Made by a program: the position numbers and the translations under genes. DNA of 64,000 bases, taken from the NCBI GenBank assembly GCA_021325635.1, contig JAJPGV010000037.1:1-64000 (forward strand). The letters are read 5' to 3'. The first letter of the stretch is position 1. Every line of letters starts with the position of its first letter. Positions 15,846 to 28,311 of the stretch are shown here, piece by piece. The notes under the pieces were generated by a model that had not been told where the DNA came from, did not search any database, and saw only the letters and a program-made list of their open reading frames with translations. The DNA is from Chloroflexota bacterium. GTDB lineage: Bacteria; Chloroflexota; JAJPGV01.

Positions 15846-17315
15846 TCAGGTCTCTTCGAGAGGGAGAGCGAGGCAGACGCGCGTACCTGCGCCCGGACGG
15901 CTGACGATCTCCAGCTTGGCCTGAATCGCCTTTGCCCGGGCGCGCATGTTGCCGATTCCATCGCCGGCGCGTCTGCCACTGCGCCTGGCCGAAAAGCCCT
16001 TACCGTTGTCCCCAAGGACCAGCCGAACCATTCGTCTTTCCGCCGCCAACGAAACGAACAGGGCGCTGGCCTCCGCGTGTCGCAAGCTATTGGAGAGCGC
16101 CTCGTGAACGATGCTCACGAGATGGCTGACGGTCGCGCTAGGCAGCTTCAGGGGAAGGCTGAAGCGGTAGTCGGTCTCAATGGCGATCGGCGAACGCGCC
16201 TGGACATCCTCGACCACAGCCTGGATCGCAACCGCTGCATCTCGCTGCAGTCCGTCATCGGGACTGCGCAGCTCTGAGATGTAGCGGCGGATGTGATCTA
16301 TGGTCTCGTCGATGCTCCGGGCCGCTTCACGCAGCGTGCCAGCGGCCGGCTGCTGGCGGGATTGCGGCAGCGAAAGCGCGCCCAGGCTCAGTCCGATGGC
16401 GTAGAGCGATTGAATGATCCCATCGTGCAAGTCCATGGCTATGCGCTCACGTTCCTGCATCAGCGCCAGCGCCTTGGATTTTTCCTCCAGCTCGCGGTGG
16501 GCGCTCATGTCCTTGGCAATCGTGAGCACTCCGCCGACGCCATCCTCGCCGAGCAGGGCCGAGTGCGTGACCAGGCAAGGAATGCGACGGCCATCCTTGG
16601 TCAGACGCTCCGTCTCGTAGCTCACATGGGTGCGGTTGCGAGTCACGGCCAGCCAATGACGCCGCCGCTCGGCTCGCCGGTCGGGCGGAATGGTTCGCGT
16701 CGGCCGTCCCAGCATCTCGTCAGCAGTCCAACCGAACATTCGCTCCGAGCCCTGGTTCCAAAAAAGCACCCGGCCCTGGACATCACTGATGCTGATGGCA
16801 TCGCCGCTCAGCTGCTGCCACTGCCGCGAGGCCCATTGGGCCCGCTGCTCGGCTTGCCGCTGCTCCGTCACGTCACGAACGGTCACCACCATGCCCCGTA
16901 TCGCCGGTTCCGCCACCCTGTTGCCGATGCTGACTTCGAGCACCGCCCAATGCCGGCCGGCGGCGTGCATGCGGACTTCGGTTCGTTCGCGCAGGCCATC
17001 GGCCGCGGCGGCCGCCAGCCACGCATCTCGCAGCGCCACCTGGTCCTCGGGGTGAACGCGCTCCCGTGCAACCCCGTCCAGCCGCTCGCCGACACAGGGG
17101 CCCGCCAGGTCCTCCATCACGCGATTGGCGTACAGCACGGTGCCATCCAGGTCGAACACGGCGATGGCCTCGGACACGTTCTCGACCAGAGCCCGAAAGG
17201 CCGCCTCGCGCAGAGCGAGCTCTTGCGATTCGATGGACTGGAAGGGACGACTTGGTCCATGGACAACCGAGGGGGGCTCACACCCACCCGAAGGGGGGTC
17301 TGAACTAGTCCACAT
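15846..17315 (-). CDS. PAS-domain sensor histidine kinase (NarX/HisKA_3 type)
   Basis: A 489-residue cytoplasmic kinase without membrane helices. Two PAS domains are seen, at about residues 40-150 (ENVSEAIAVFDLDGTVLYANR) and 160-280 (ISISDVQGRVLFWNQGSERMFG). The dimerisation domain has the phospho-acceptor His in ERIAMDLHDGIIQSLYAIGL, typical of HisKA_3. The ATPase domain has HEALSNSLRHA (N box), GDNGKGF (G1) and GDGIGNMRARA (G2). It forms a pair with the LuxR-type regulator downstream and is divergent from the hybrid kinase gene at 17459. Soluble PAS sensing suggests a cytoplasmic signal such as redox state, oxygen or a small molecule. Confidence 0.93.
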   Translation of the reverse strand: MWTSSDPPSGGCEPPSVVHGPSRPFQSIESQELALREAAFRALVENVSEAIAVFDLDGTVLYANRVMEDLAGPCVGERLDGVARERVHPEDQVALRDAWLAAAAADGLRERTEVRMHAAGRHWAVLEVSIGNRVAEPAIRGMVVTVRDVTEQRQAEQRAQWASRQWQQLSGDAISISDVQGRVLFWNQGSERMFGWTADEMLGRPTRTIPPDRRAERRRHWLAVTRNRTHVSYETERLTKDGRRIPCLVTHSALLGEDGVGGVLTIAKDMSAHRELEEKSKALALMQERERIAMDLHDGIIQSLYAIGLSLGALSLPQSRQQPAAGTLREAARSIDETIDHIRRYISELRSPDDGLQRDAAVAIQAVVEDVQARSPIAIETDYRFSLPLKLPSATVSHLVSIVHEALSNSLRHAEASALFVSLAAERRMVRLVLGDNGKGFSARRSGRRAGDGIGNMRARAKAIQAKLEIVSRPGAGTRVCLALPLEET

Positions 17316-17394
17316 GGCTAGGCTTTACTCCCCGTTGCGCTTCGAAAACGTTCTACCTTTGGGCGTTGCCGTCCAGGCCAGGGCTCCCTAGAGT

Positions 17395-17404
17395 GTGTTA
17401 ACAC
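17395..17404. promoter_or_regulatory. Palindromic site between divergent kinase genes
   Basis: GTGTTAACAC, a perfect 10-base palindrome, lies in the 143-base gap between the divergent kinase genes. Its position suits an operator controlling one or both; the binding protein is unknown, with the neighbouring LuxR-type regulator an obvious candidate. Confidence 0.35.
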
Positions 17405-17458
17405 GCATACCATACCGTCTCGCTAGCCGGAGGACGGGGCACCCGGGGAGGGGTAATC

Positions 17459-20687
<3,229 letters not shown>

Positions 20688-20701
<14 letters not shown>

Positions 20702-21095
20702 GCCAAGCCAGCTCCTGGCCTTGATCGTGGAAGATAACCCGGACAACCTGCTGCTTACCCAGGCCGTGCTGCGCCGGGCGGGCTACAGAACCGCCCAGGC
20801 CCAGAGCGCTGAAGAAGCGCTGGAGCGGGTGAAGGAAGCGGTGCCCGACGTCATCCTCATGGACATCCAGCTCCCCGGCCAGGACGGCTTGAGCCTGACT
20901 CGACTCCTCAAAGCGGACCCCACCACAGCCCACGTCCCGGTGGTCGCTCTGAGTGCTCATGCCATGCAGGAAAGCCGGCAGCTGGCGAAAGATGCCGGCT
21001 GCGACGGCTACATCACCAAGCCGATCAATACACGAATGTTCGCCTCCCAGCTTTCGGAAGCGCTTTCCAGCGCCAATCAGACCGGCAGCGCATGA
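20688..21095 (+). CDS. Single-domain response regulator (DivK/CheY-like)
   Basis: A 135-residue receiver with no output domain. Seen: LIVEDNPDNLLLTQAVL, phospho-acceptor Asp in VILMDIQLPGQDG, VALSAHAM and the switch Lys in GYITKPI. The pattern matches DivK-type receivers that shuttle phosphate between kinases. The GTG start lies inside the end of the hybrid kinase gene with GAAGGAG before it, and the stop overlaps the next start, so it is translationally coupled on both sides. Confidence 0.93.
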
Positions 21096-23350
21096 CCGAC
21101 GAGGTCGAGCCAGCTCGACTGCTGGTCGTCGACGACAGCCCGGCCAACGTGGCCGTTCTCGAAGCGCGACTGACTCGCGCGGGCTATCGCGTGAGCAGCG
21201 CGGCTGATGGCGCCAGCGGGTTGGCGGCGATAAGCAGCGAACTGCCGGATTTGGTGCTGCTCGACGTGATGATGCCAGTGATGGACGGCTACGAAGTTTG
21301 CCGCCGGCTGAAGGCCGACCCCAAGACGGCGAACATTCCGGTAATCTTCCTGACTGCGCTGCAGGAGCGTGCCGACAAGATCCGCGCACTGGAGATCGGC
21401 GCCAACGACTTTCTCAGCAAGCCGGTCGACCAGGCCGAGCTGCTGGCGCGAGTGCATACCCTGCTCGAACTGAAGCGCGTACACGATCGAGTGACCGACA
21501 GCGAGGCCAGATACCGCGAGCTGATCGAGCGCCTGCCCGTAATCACGTTCGTCATGGTGCCCGAGGGCGATGGCTGGCTCAAATACATCAGCCCACAGGT
21601 CGAGGCCCAGCTTGGATTTCCGGCTCAGGCCTGGCTGGACGATCCGGAGCTGTGGTTCCGGCAGATCCCGCCGGAGCAGCGCGAACAGGTGCGGGCCGGA
21701 CTGCTCGACGCGTTCGCCAAGCGCGGTTCGTTCGGGGCCCAGTTCCAGATGGCGACCACCTGGGGCGAAACGGTGTGGTTCGAGAGCAGGGCCATAGCCG
21801 TCGAGGACAGCTTGGGTTATGGCCGGTGCATAGAGGGCTACCTCAGAGACGTGTCCGAGAGGAAGCAGCGCACGGAGGAGCGAGACCGGCTGACCGCTGC
21901 CATAGAGCAAGAACGGGCGACGCTGGCCGCGGTCATGGCAAGCATGAGCGATGGGCTGGTCCTATTCGACAAAGATGGTTTGGTTCGATACTGCAACGAC
22001 CAGGTGGGCCAGTTTCTGGGGCTCGATCCCGCGGCCACGATTGGCAAGCCGCCAGCAGACATCGTTCGCAGCATGAAGCTTACGGTCGAAGGCGACGACG
22101 ACGCGGCCGCCATATGGACGCAGGCCGTCCGCCGTGCCAGCCAACGTCCCACCCTGGAAATGCACGTCGCCGGCCCGCCGAGGCGCGACCTGCTTGTCCT
22201 GCCCTTTCCGGTAACAGGGCTGGGAGACAAAAGGATCCGCGTTGGGGTGCTCGTACACGACGTGACCAGGGAACGCGACCTGGCAAGGACCAAGGACGAG
22301 CTCATCTCCGTGGTCAGTCACGAGCTGCGAACGCCATTGGCCAGCCTTGTGGGCTTCGCTGAGCTCCTGCTGAAGCGCACCTACGACGACGCCCAGCGAC
22401 ATGAGTTTCTGAGCGTGATGTACGAAGAGGGACGGCGCCTCACAGCACTGATCACCGACTTCCTGGATCTGCAGCGCATGGAAAGCGGCCACCAGGTCGT
22501 GCATCTGCGACCCACCAGTCTGGGGCCGATCATCGAGCGGGCAGTGGCCACTGTCGGTGATGATCCGGTGCGACCGGTGCGGGTGCGGCTGGACCCTGGG
22601 CTGCCGGAAGTCGAGGCTGATCCGGATCGACTCCTGCAGGTGTTGGTAAACCTGCTGTCGAACGCCAGGAAGTACTCGCCGAACGGCGGCGAGATCCATG
22701 TCACAGCCGCGATGAGCAAGCGCAGGGGCGTGAAGGTGTTGGTCGAAGACCATGGGCTGGGATTACCACCGGAGGCGCTGCCCAAGCTGTTCGAAAAGTT
22801 CTACCGCGTCGACAACTCGGATCGGCGGTCGATCTCCGGAACCGGCCTGGGTCTGGCGATCTGCCGCCAAATCATCGCGGAGCACGGGGGACGCATCCAG
22901 GCCAGCTCGCCCGGGCTGGGCCAGGGATCGCGCTTTCAATTCACGCTGCCCGTGACCAAACCGAATCCCTCGGGCGGCGACGTCCTGATCGTGGAAGACG
23001 ATCCGGGCTTCGCCAGGCTGCTGGACGCCGCGCTGGCCGCGGTGGGCCTGACGGCGGTCCGCGTGTCCAATGCCGAGCTGGCGCTGGAGCGGCTGGCAGC
23101 CGTTCGGCCCAAGGCGATAGCCCTCGACCTGCTTCTGCCGGGAGCGCTTTCGGGAGAGGCCTTCCTCGCCTCGCTTCCGAGTGACGGAAGCGCCCCGCCG
23201 GTCGTCATCCTAACCGCCAAGGACTTGAACGACCGGCAGCGACGGGAATTCGAGCAGCTAGGAGCCGTTCACGTGCTCCAGAAGGGGCCCGCTGTGGCCC
23301 AAACTGCCGCCGAGCTATTGAGCGGCGCCATCGAGAGCAGCCGTGTCTGA
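21092..23350 (+). CDS. Receiver-PAS-PAS-histidine kinase-receiver protein
   Basis: A 752-residue soluble hybrid. Order: receiver (1-125, Asp in LVLLDVMMPVMDG), PAS (about 135-255, YRELIERLPVITF), a short coil, PAS (about 275-395, MASMSDGLVLFDKDG), HisKA with His410 (SVVSHELRTPLASLVG), ATPase domain (VNLLSNARKYSPNGG, VEDHGLGLP, GTGLGLAIC) and a C-terminal receiver (VLIVEDDPGFARLL, Asp in IALDLLLPG, Lys in VLQKGP). It is a close paralogue of the next protein from the second PAS domain to the end, differing in its sensory module. A receiver at both ends suggests it takes phosphate from one protein and can pass it inward or onward. Confidence 0.92.
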   Translation: MTDEVEPARLLVVDDSPANVAVLEARLTRAGYRVSSAADGASGLAAISSELPDLVLLDVMMPVMDGYEVCRRLKADPKTANIPVIFLTALQERADKIRALEIGANDFLSKPVDQAELLARVHTLLELKRVHDRVTDSEARYRELIERLPVITFVMVPEGDGWLKYISPQVEAQLGFPAQAWLDDPELWFRQIPPEQREQVRAGLLDAFAKRGSFGAQFQMATTWGETVWFESRAIAVEDSLGYGRCIEGYLRDVSERKQRTEERDRLTAAIEQERATLAAVMASMSDGLVLFDKDGLVRYCNDQVGQFLGLDPAATIGKPPADIVRSMKLTVEGDDDAAAIWTQAVRRASQRPTLEMHVAGPPRRDLLVLPFPVTGLGDKRIRVGVLVHDVTRERDLARTKDELISVVSHELRTPLASLVGFAELLLKRTYDDAQRHEFLSVMYEEGRRLTALITDFLDLQRMESGHQVVHLRPTSLGPIIERAVATVGDDPVRPVRVRLDPGLPEVEADPDRLLQVLVNLLSNARKYSPNGGEIHVTAAMSKRRGVKVLVEDHGLGLPPEALPKLFEKFYRVDNSDRRSISGTGLGLAICRQIIAEHGGRIQASSPGLGQGSRFQFTLPVTKPNPSGGDVLIVEDDPGFARLLDAALAAVGLTAVRVSNAELALERLAAVRPKAIALDLLLPGALSGEAFLASLPSDGSAPPVVILTAKDLNDRQRREFEQLGAVHVLQKGPAVAQTAAELLSGAIESSRV

Positions 23351-25808
23351 GCTACAAGGCAAGGTGCTCGTCATCGACGACAATCCCACCAATCTCGAGA
23401 TTGTGGTCGCCCAGCTGGGACGCAACGGGTACCAGGTAACGACCGCTGGAAACGGGGCAGACGGACTGGCCGCCGCTGCACAGGACCCGCCGGACGTCAT
23501 CCTGCTGGATGCTGTGATGGGGGGGATGGACGGATACGAAGTGTGCCGGCGTCTGAAGGCCGATCCCAGCACACAAGTCATCCCGGTCGTCTTCCTCACC
23601 GCGCTGCACGAGCAGGCCGATAAGATCCGGGCGCTCAATCTCGGAGCCAGCGACTTCCTCACCAAGCCTGTGGACCGTGCCGAGCTCCTGGCCCGGGTCC
23701 GAACGCTGCTTCAGGTCAAAAGCCTGCATGACGGTCTTGCCGAAAGCGCATCCGCCCAGCGCGTGCTGGTAGCCAGGCTGACGGAAACCGTCGACCGCCT
23801 CAAGGGCCTTGGAGAGATGAGCAGGGCGATCAGCTCGAACCTGGACCTGGATCACGTGCTCGCGGCGATCGTCACCCGCGCTGTCCAGCTTTCGGGCGCC
23901 GATTACGGCACGGCGGCTGAATTCGACTCGTCCAACAACACGCTGACCTACAGGGCATCGTACGGGTTATCGCCGGAACAGGTGCGTGACCTGCAAAGTC
24001 AAGTGGACCTTCGACGTCCTGACGATGGCGGCATTATCAGCTACGTCCTGCACACTCGCCAGATGGTCCACCTGCCCGACGTCGAAGCGCAGATGCCGCC
24101 TGAGCTGGCCACGCGGCGAGCGCTGTACGGCCACGACCGGCAGGAGCGCTGGCGCCGAGTCGGCACCCGTGCCTTCCTGGCGCTGCCGCTGATGCACGAC
24201 GCCGAACCCGCTGGCGTGCTGGTGATCCAGCGCAAGACTCCCGGCGAATTTGCCCCGGAGACGATACAGCTGCTGCTGGCCTTCGCCTCGCAGTCCTCGA
24301 TCGCCATTCAGAATGCGCGGCTCTTCAAGCAATTGAAAGAACGGAGCGAAGCCGTGGAGCGGGAGCGTCAAACGCTGGCCGCGGTGATGGCCGGCATGAG
24401 CGACGGGCTGCTCGTCGTCGATCCCGAATCGGTTGTTCGCTACTGCAACGACAGAGCCGCTGAGTTCTTCTCGCAGCCCGTCTCAGTGCTGCTTGGTTTG
24501 AATATCGATGAGCTGATGTCGGCCGCGGGCCAAACGATGCTCGAGCCGTCAGAGAGCTTTTCCCGACTCCGCTCGGCGATGCAGGAAGTGGCCCAGCGTC
24601 CGGCGGTCGAGCTGACGCTGTCGGGTCCACCACGGCGGGATCTCCTGGCCATGCTGTTCCCCATCACCGGCGTGCAGGGCGTTGCACGCGAGACAGGCAT
24701 CCTGCTCCACGACGTCACCAGCGAGCACGACCTGGCGCGCACCAAGGACGAGCTGATCTCCGTCGTGAGCCATGAGCTGAGAACACCGCTCGCCAGTGTT
24801 GTGGGCTTCGCCGAGCTGCTGCTCAAACGGGACTATGGCGAGGAGCAGCGCCGCGAATTTCTGCATCTGATGTACGAAGAAGGCCGGCGTCTCACTGCAC
24901 TGATCAACGACTTCCTGGACCTGCAGCGCATGGAAAGCGGCCGGCAGACCGTCCATCTGCGCCCGCTCGATCTGCGACCGGTTATGGAGCGGGCGGTCCA
25001 AGCCGCCGGCGAGGATCCTGAGCGGCCGATCGTCCTGATTGCGCCCGACGACCTGCCGGAGGTCGACGGGGACCCCGACAGGCTGCTGCAGGTGTTCACG
25101 AATCTGCTGTCCAACGCCCGCAAATACTCACCCGGTGGTGGTCAGATCCGGTTCGAGGCGGTCGCCTACGAGCGCTCACTGCGTGTGGAGGTCGAAGACC
25201 ACGGGCTGGGTTTGCCCGAGGATGCCATTCCTCGGCTTTTCCAGAAGTTCTATCGCGTGGATAACTCCGATCGTCGCAGCATCGCGGGCACGGGGCTGGG
25301 GCTGGCCATCTGCAAGCAGATCGTTGCCGAGCACGGCGGCCGCATTTCTGTGAAGTCGTCCGGGCTTGGTCAAGGATCGACCTTCTCGCTGACGCTCTCG
25401 ATATCGAAGCCCAATCCCACGAAGGGCGACGTGCTCATCGTGGAGGACGACGTGGGTTTCGCCCGGCTGCTGGAAGCGGAGTTGGCGGCCTTGGGCCTGT
25501 CCGCCGTACGCGCACCAAGCGCCGAGGCGGCGCTCGAACAGCTGGCGGTGGAGCATTTCAAAGCCATCGCTCTCGACCTCATCCTGCCCCAGATGTCGGG
25601 CGAGGAGATGTTGGCGCGGCTTACGAACGGGTCCCGCGTTCCCGTCGTGATTGCTACCGTGAAGGAGCTGGGGGCCCAAGAGCGCCGGGAGTTGGAAACG
25701 CGGGGCGCGGTCGGCATCTTGATGAAAGGTCCTGACGTGGCCCCCCGGGCGGCAGCCTTGCTGTCCGCTGCCCTCAATCAAGAAAAGGAGCAGCTGCATC
25801 CGTCGTGA
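23343..25808 (+). CDS. Receiver-GAF-PAS-histidine kinase-receiver protein
   Basis: 821 residues, GTG start overlapping the previous gene. Order: receiver (1-120, Asp in VILLDAVMGGMDG), GAF (about 145-330, MSRAISSNLDLDHVLAAIVTR opens it), PAS (about 345-460, MAGMSDGLLVVDPES), HisKA with His477 (SVVSHELRTPLASVVG), ATPase domain (TNLLSNARKYSPGGG, VEDHGLGLP, GTGLGLAIC) and a C-terminal receiver (VLIVEDDVGFARLL, Asp in IALDLILPQ). The kinase core and both receivers closely match the preceding protein, so the pair arose by tandem duplication with GAF replacing one PAS. It is probably a cytoplasmic sensor. Confidence 0.92.
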   Translation: MSELQGKVLVIDDNPTNLEIVVAQLGRNGYQVTTAGNGADGLAAAAQDPPDVILLDAVMGGMDGYEVCRRLKADPSTQVIPVVFLTALHEQADKIRALNLGASDFLTKPVDRAELLARVRTLLQVKSLHDGLAESASAQRVLVARLTETVDRLKGLGEMSRAISSNLDLDHVLAAIVTRAVQLSGADYGTAAEFDSSNNTLTYRASYGLSPEQVRDLQSQVDLRRPDDGGIISYVLHTRQMVHLPDVEAQMPPELATRRALYGHDRQERWRRVGTRAFLALPLMHDAEPAGVLVIQRKTPGEFAPETIQLLLAFASQSSIAIQNARLFKQLKERSEAVERERQTLAAVMAGMSDGLLVVDPESVVRYCNDRAAEFFSQPVSVLLGLNIDELMSAAGQTMLEPSESFSRLRSAMQEVAQRPAVELTLSGPPRRDLLAMLFPITGVQGVARETGILLHDVTSEHDLARTKDELISVVSHELRTPLASVVGFAELLLKRDYGEEQRREFLHLMYEEGRRLTALINDFLDLQRMESGRQTVHLRPLDLRPVMERAVQAAGEDPERPIVLIAPDDLPEVDGDPDRLLQVFTNLLSNARKYSPGGGQIRFEAVAYERSLRVEVEDHGLGLPEDAIPRLFQKFYRVDNSDRRSIAGTGLGLAICKQIVAEHGGRISVKSSGLGQGSTFSLTLSISKPNPTKGDVLIVEDDVGFARLLEAELAALGLSAVRAPSAEAALEQLAVEHFKAIALDLILPQMSGEEMLARLTNGSRVPVVIATVKELGAQERRELETRGAVGILMKGPDVAPRAAALLSAALNQEKEQLHPS

Positions 25809-25836
25809 TCGACACAGCAGGAATGCGCCACGCTCC

Positions 25837-26211
25837 GTGGCGCACGTGAAGACTGTCCTGATAGCCGACGATCAGCCGAGCCTGCGGCTGCTCGTCTCCG
25901 CCACCCTGGCCTCGGAAGAGATCGACATCATCGAAGCCGCGGATGGCGACGAGGCATGGCAGCTGCTGCAGCAGCGCCGGCCGCAGCTCGCGCTGCTTGA
26001 CGTGCAGATGCCGGGCCGAACAGGCATCGACCTGGCTCGCGCCATTCGCGCCGACGAGCACCTGGCCAATACGCGGGTGATTCTGCTGACGTCGAAGGCT
26101 CAGCAGCAGGACGTCGACGCGGGCCTGGCTGCAGGGGCCGACCGCTACCTCACAAAGCCCTTTTCGCCGCTCGAATTGCTGGAGCACGTCGAGCAGCTGC
26201 TGGAAGAGTGA
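25837..26211 (+). CDS. Single-domain response regulator
   Basis: A 124-residue lone receiver. Seen: TVLIADDQPSLRLLVSATL, Asp in LALLDVQMPGRTG, VILLTSKAQ and YLTKPFSP. The start may be GTG 25837 or GTG 25846. It follows the second hybrid by 28 bases and its stop overlaps the cyclase start (TGATG). Because it is coupled to a cyclase without its own receiver, it may control that enzyme in trans, like a split receiver-cyclase. Confidence 0.92.
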   Translation: MAHVKTVLIADDQPSLRLLVSATLASEEIDIIEAADGDEAWQLLQQRRPQLALLDVQMPGRTGIDLARAIRADEHLANTRVILLTSKAQQQDVDAGLAAGADRYLTKPFSPLELLEHVEQLLEE

Positions 26212-26936
26212 TGAGCCAGTTTACGGAGGAAGTCGTCGACCCGCAGACGCTTCGGTATGCCCACGACCTGGCCCAGCTTCAGCGGCTGCGGCACGCGTAC
26301 GAGCGATTCCTCCCGGAGGGACTGACGCCCGATGCCCAAGCTCCCGCGGCAGCCGTGCGTGAGGCCACCAGCCTGTTCACCGACCTCCGCGGCTTCACAG
26401 CGCTGTCCGAGCGCTTCATGGACAGGCCGGACGAGCTGCTGACCATCATCAACGAGCACATGTCGGTTGTGGTGAAGGCCATCCGGCGCTGCGATGGCGT
26501 GGTGGAAAAGTTTGTGGGTGACGGGGTCTTCGCCACCTTCGGGGCCCGTGGCGACCTTCAGGACCATACACAGCGGGCTGTGGCGGCCGGGCTGGCCATC
26601 CTCGGATCGAACGAGCTGCTCAACCGCAAGCACGCTGCCACGAGAGATTTCCGCCTGGATGTTGGCGTCGGCATCGCCGTCGGCCGCATGGTCGTGGGCG
26701 TCATAGGCCCGGCCGAGCGGGCGGAGCTTGGGGTCCTTGGCGATACGGTCAACGTGGCCTCACGCCTGGTGAGTCAGGCGCAGCCGGGTGAGATCCTGTT
26801 GACAGAGGCCACATACATGGCGGCGAAAGGCGACATCAATCCGGAAGTGGTTGGCCGCAAGACGTTACGCGGGCGGTCCGGACCGTTGGTGGTGTATCGC
26901 ATCGGGCTGACTCATCGCAAGACCGCTTCGGCCTGA
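26211..26936 (+). CDS. Class III nucleotide cyclase (output of the signalling run)
   Basis: A 241-residue soluble enzyme making cAMP or cGMP. The catalytic domain begins near residue 50: metal Asp58 in SLFTDLRGFTAL, Asp104 in EKFVGDGVFATFG, then GDTVNVASRL with the transition-state Arg. Where many bacterial adenylate cyclases have YTVIGDAVN, it has LGVLGDTVN, so a purine-selecting position is altered and substrate choice is open. Residues 1-45 may form a helical linker for contact with the upstream receiver. The ATG overlaps the receiver's stop; a GTG at 26208 would add one residue. It is the last gene before a convergent SDR. Confidence 0.92.
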   Translation: MSQFTEEVVDPQTLRYAHDLAQLQRLRHAYERFLPEGLTPDAQAPAAAVREATSLFTDLRGFTALSERFMDRPDELLTIINEHMSVVVKAIRRCDGVVEKFVGDGVFATFGARGDLQDHTQRAVAAGLAILGSNELLNRKHAATRDFRLDVGVGIAVGRMVVGVIGPAERAELGVLGDTVNVASRLVSQAQPGEILLTEATYMAAKGDINPEVVGRKTLRGRSGPLVVYRIGLTHRKTASA

Positions 26937-26950
26937 TCTCCGTAGGAGAC

Positions 26951-27664
26951 TTACGCGCCTCCGTAGGCCGGAATAGCTGCGCCACTGACGACGCCCCAGC
27001 GATCCGACAAGAGATCGACGATGAGCGCCGCGATCGCTTCCGGCCTGACCCATTTCGACGGATCGGCGTTGGGCATCGCCGAGCGGTTGGCAGGAGTATC
27101 GATGACGCTGGGCAGAATGACGTTGGCGGTGACGTTCCGGCCGCGCAACTCGGCCGCAAGGGTCTCCGTCAAGGTAATGATTCCGGCTTTTGAGACGCTG
27201 TAGGCGCTGAGGCCCGCGGCCACTCTCAGGGCGGTCCGACTCGAGACGTTGACAATTCGACCGAAATCAGCAGCCAGCATGTGCGGCAGCACCGCCTTGC
27301 ACCACAAGAACGCGGATTTCAGGTTCAGGTTCATCATGTGGTCCCAGGTAGCTTCATCGGTCTCGTGTACCGGGCTGCCACCGGCAAACCCACCGGCAAC
27401 GTTCACCAGGGCGTCGATCCGGCCGAAACGCTGCATGATCCGTCCCACCGCTGCCTGGACCTCGCCTTCATGCGTCACGTCCGCCTGCTCCAGATGAACG
27501 CTGTCCAGCTGGCCGCCCGTCTTGCCACGGTGAATTCCGGCCACGTGATAGCCAGCTCCGCGCAGCGCATGTGCCACAGCCGGGCCCAGCCCACCGGTGA
27601 CGCCGGTGACGATGGCTACGGGTTGCGACGCGCCGGCGTTTGCGGCAGGGCCCTTGTCGCTCAT
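26951..27664 (-). CDS. Short-chain dehydrogenase/reductase (SDR)
   Basis: A 237-residue NAD(P)-dependent oxidoreductase. The start ATG at 27664 is chosen because the Rossmann motif begins soon after (VAIVTGVTGGLGPAVAHAL); the longer frame to 27823 would run into the EVE gene. Seen: cofactor motif TGxxxGxG, LVNVAGG, catalytic Ser in IVNVSSRTA, and Tyr-x3-Lys in AYSVSKAG. It resembles the FabG-like classical group; the substrate is unknown. It lies 26 bases downstream of the EVE-domain gene on the same strand. Confidence 0.9.
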   Translation of the reverse strand: MSDKGPAANAGASQPVAIVTGVTGGLGPAVAHALRGAGYHVAGIHRGKTGGQLDSVHLEQADVTHEGEVQAAVGRIMQRFGRIDALVNVAGGFAGGSPVHETDEATWDHMMNLNLKSAFLWCKAVLPHMLAADFGRIVNVSSRTALRVAAGLSAYSVSKAGIITLTETLAAELRGRNVTANVILPSVIDTPANRSAMPNADPSKWVRPEAIAALIVDLLSDRWGVVSGAAIPAYGGA

Positions 27665-27690
27665 GTCAAAATCGATGCGGCGCCCAGGGG

Positions 27691-28152
27691 TTAGGCGGGA
27701 ACCTGCGTTTGCGCGGCCTGTGTCAGCGCCTGCTCGATGCAGCCAAAATCTCGATCCGACAGGACGTGGACGTTGCCCTGGAAAGCCAGCTGCCAGTGGG
27801 AGGACGGCCATTTCCTGACCCACTCGAGCTGGGACAGGAGCGATTCAGCCGAGACGAACTGCCCGCGCGCCAGGATCACGTCGGGCTTGATGGCAAAGCG
27901 CCACGGGTAGGGATATTCCCCCACCTTCTTGCTCTCCCAGATGCGCTCACTCCGGTCTTCGTAGTAGGTGTCGGTGACTGTTGCCGTCCCTCCGAACTTC
28001 TGGATACCGGTCAAATAGAACAGGATTCGATCGCCTGTTTGAACCCTCTCGGCTTTCCGGCGATGCCGCTCCTTCATGCCCGCCACCGTAAAGCCCATCG
28101 CACGGCTAACCTCGAAATTGTCGGCGCCAGAGACCAGCATCCAGTTCGTCAT
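27691..28152 (-). CDS. EVE-domain protein
   Basis: A 153-residue protein of the PUA-like EVE family, starting at ATG 28152 with AGGAGG. It begins NWMLVSGADNFEVSRAMGF, followed by VQTGDRILFYLTGIQKFGGTA, as in EVE proteins that read modified DNA or RNA bases; the variant with 'FYLTG' and a later YPYPWRFAI is common in bacteria. EVE proteins occur in defence and RNA-processing settings; here it adjoins an SDR and, divergently, rsmE, so a housekeeping RNA role is equally likely. Confidence 0.88.
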   Translation of the reverse strand: MTNWMLVSGADNFEVSRAMGFTVAGMKERHRRKAERVQTGDRILFYLTGIQKFGGTATVTDTYYEDRSERIWESKKVGEYPYPWRFAIKPDVILARGQFVSAESLLSQLEWVRKWPSSHWQLAFQGNVHVLSDRDFGCIEQALTQAAQTQVPA

Positions 28153-28311
28153 GCTTTGCCTCCTCGTTATTTGAAAGACGGGGACCCCGCCAATGGTAGC
28201 GGAGAAGCGCGCCGCTCTGGTCCACAGCCTCTCGTCGAGATACGCTGTTCGACGTGAACGCCGCCAGCTGCCGGTACTCTTCGACGGCAGACCCCCACAC
28301 CGCTGCCTGAC

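Noticed and set aside
16293-17303. 336-residue open frame antisense to the PAS kinase
   Set aside because: It lies wholly within a certain kinase gene and has no motif; it is a high-GC shadow frame.
27665-27823. 53-residue extension of the SDR
   Set aside because: It overlaps the well-supported EVE gene, and the Rossmann fold begins after ATG 27664.
27691-28152. Defence island around the EVE gene
   Set aside because: Neighbours are an SDR and ribosome/tRNA modification genes; no nuclease, methylase or toxin lies nearby.
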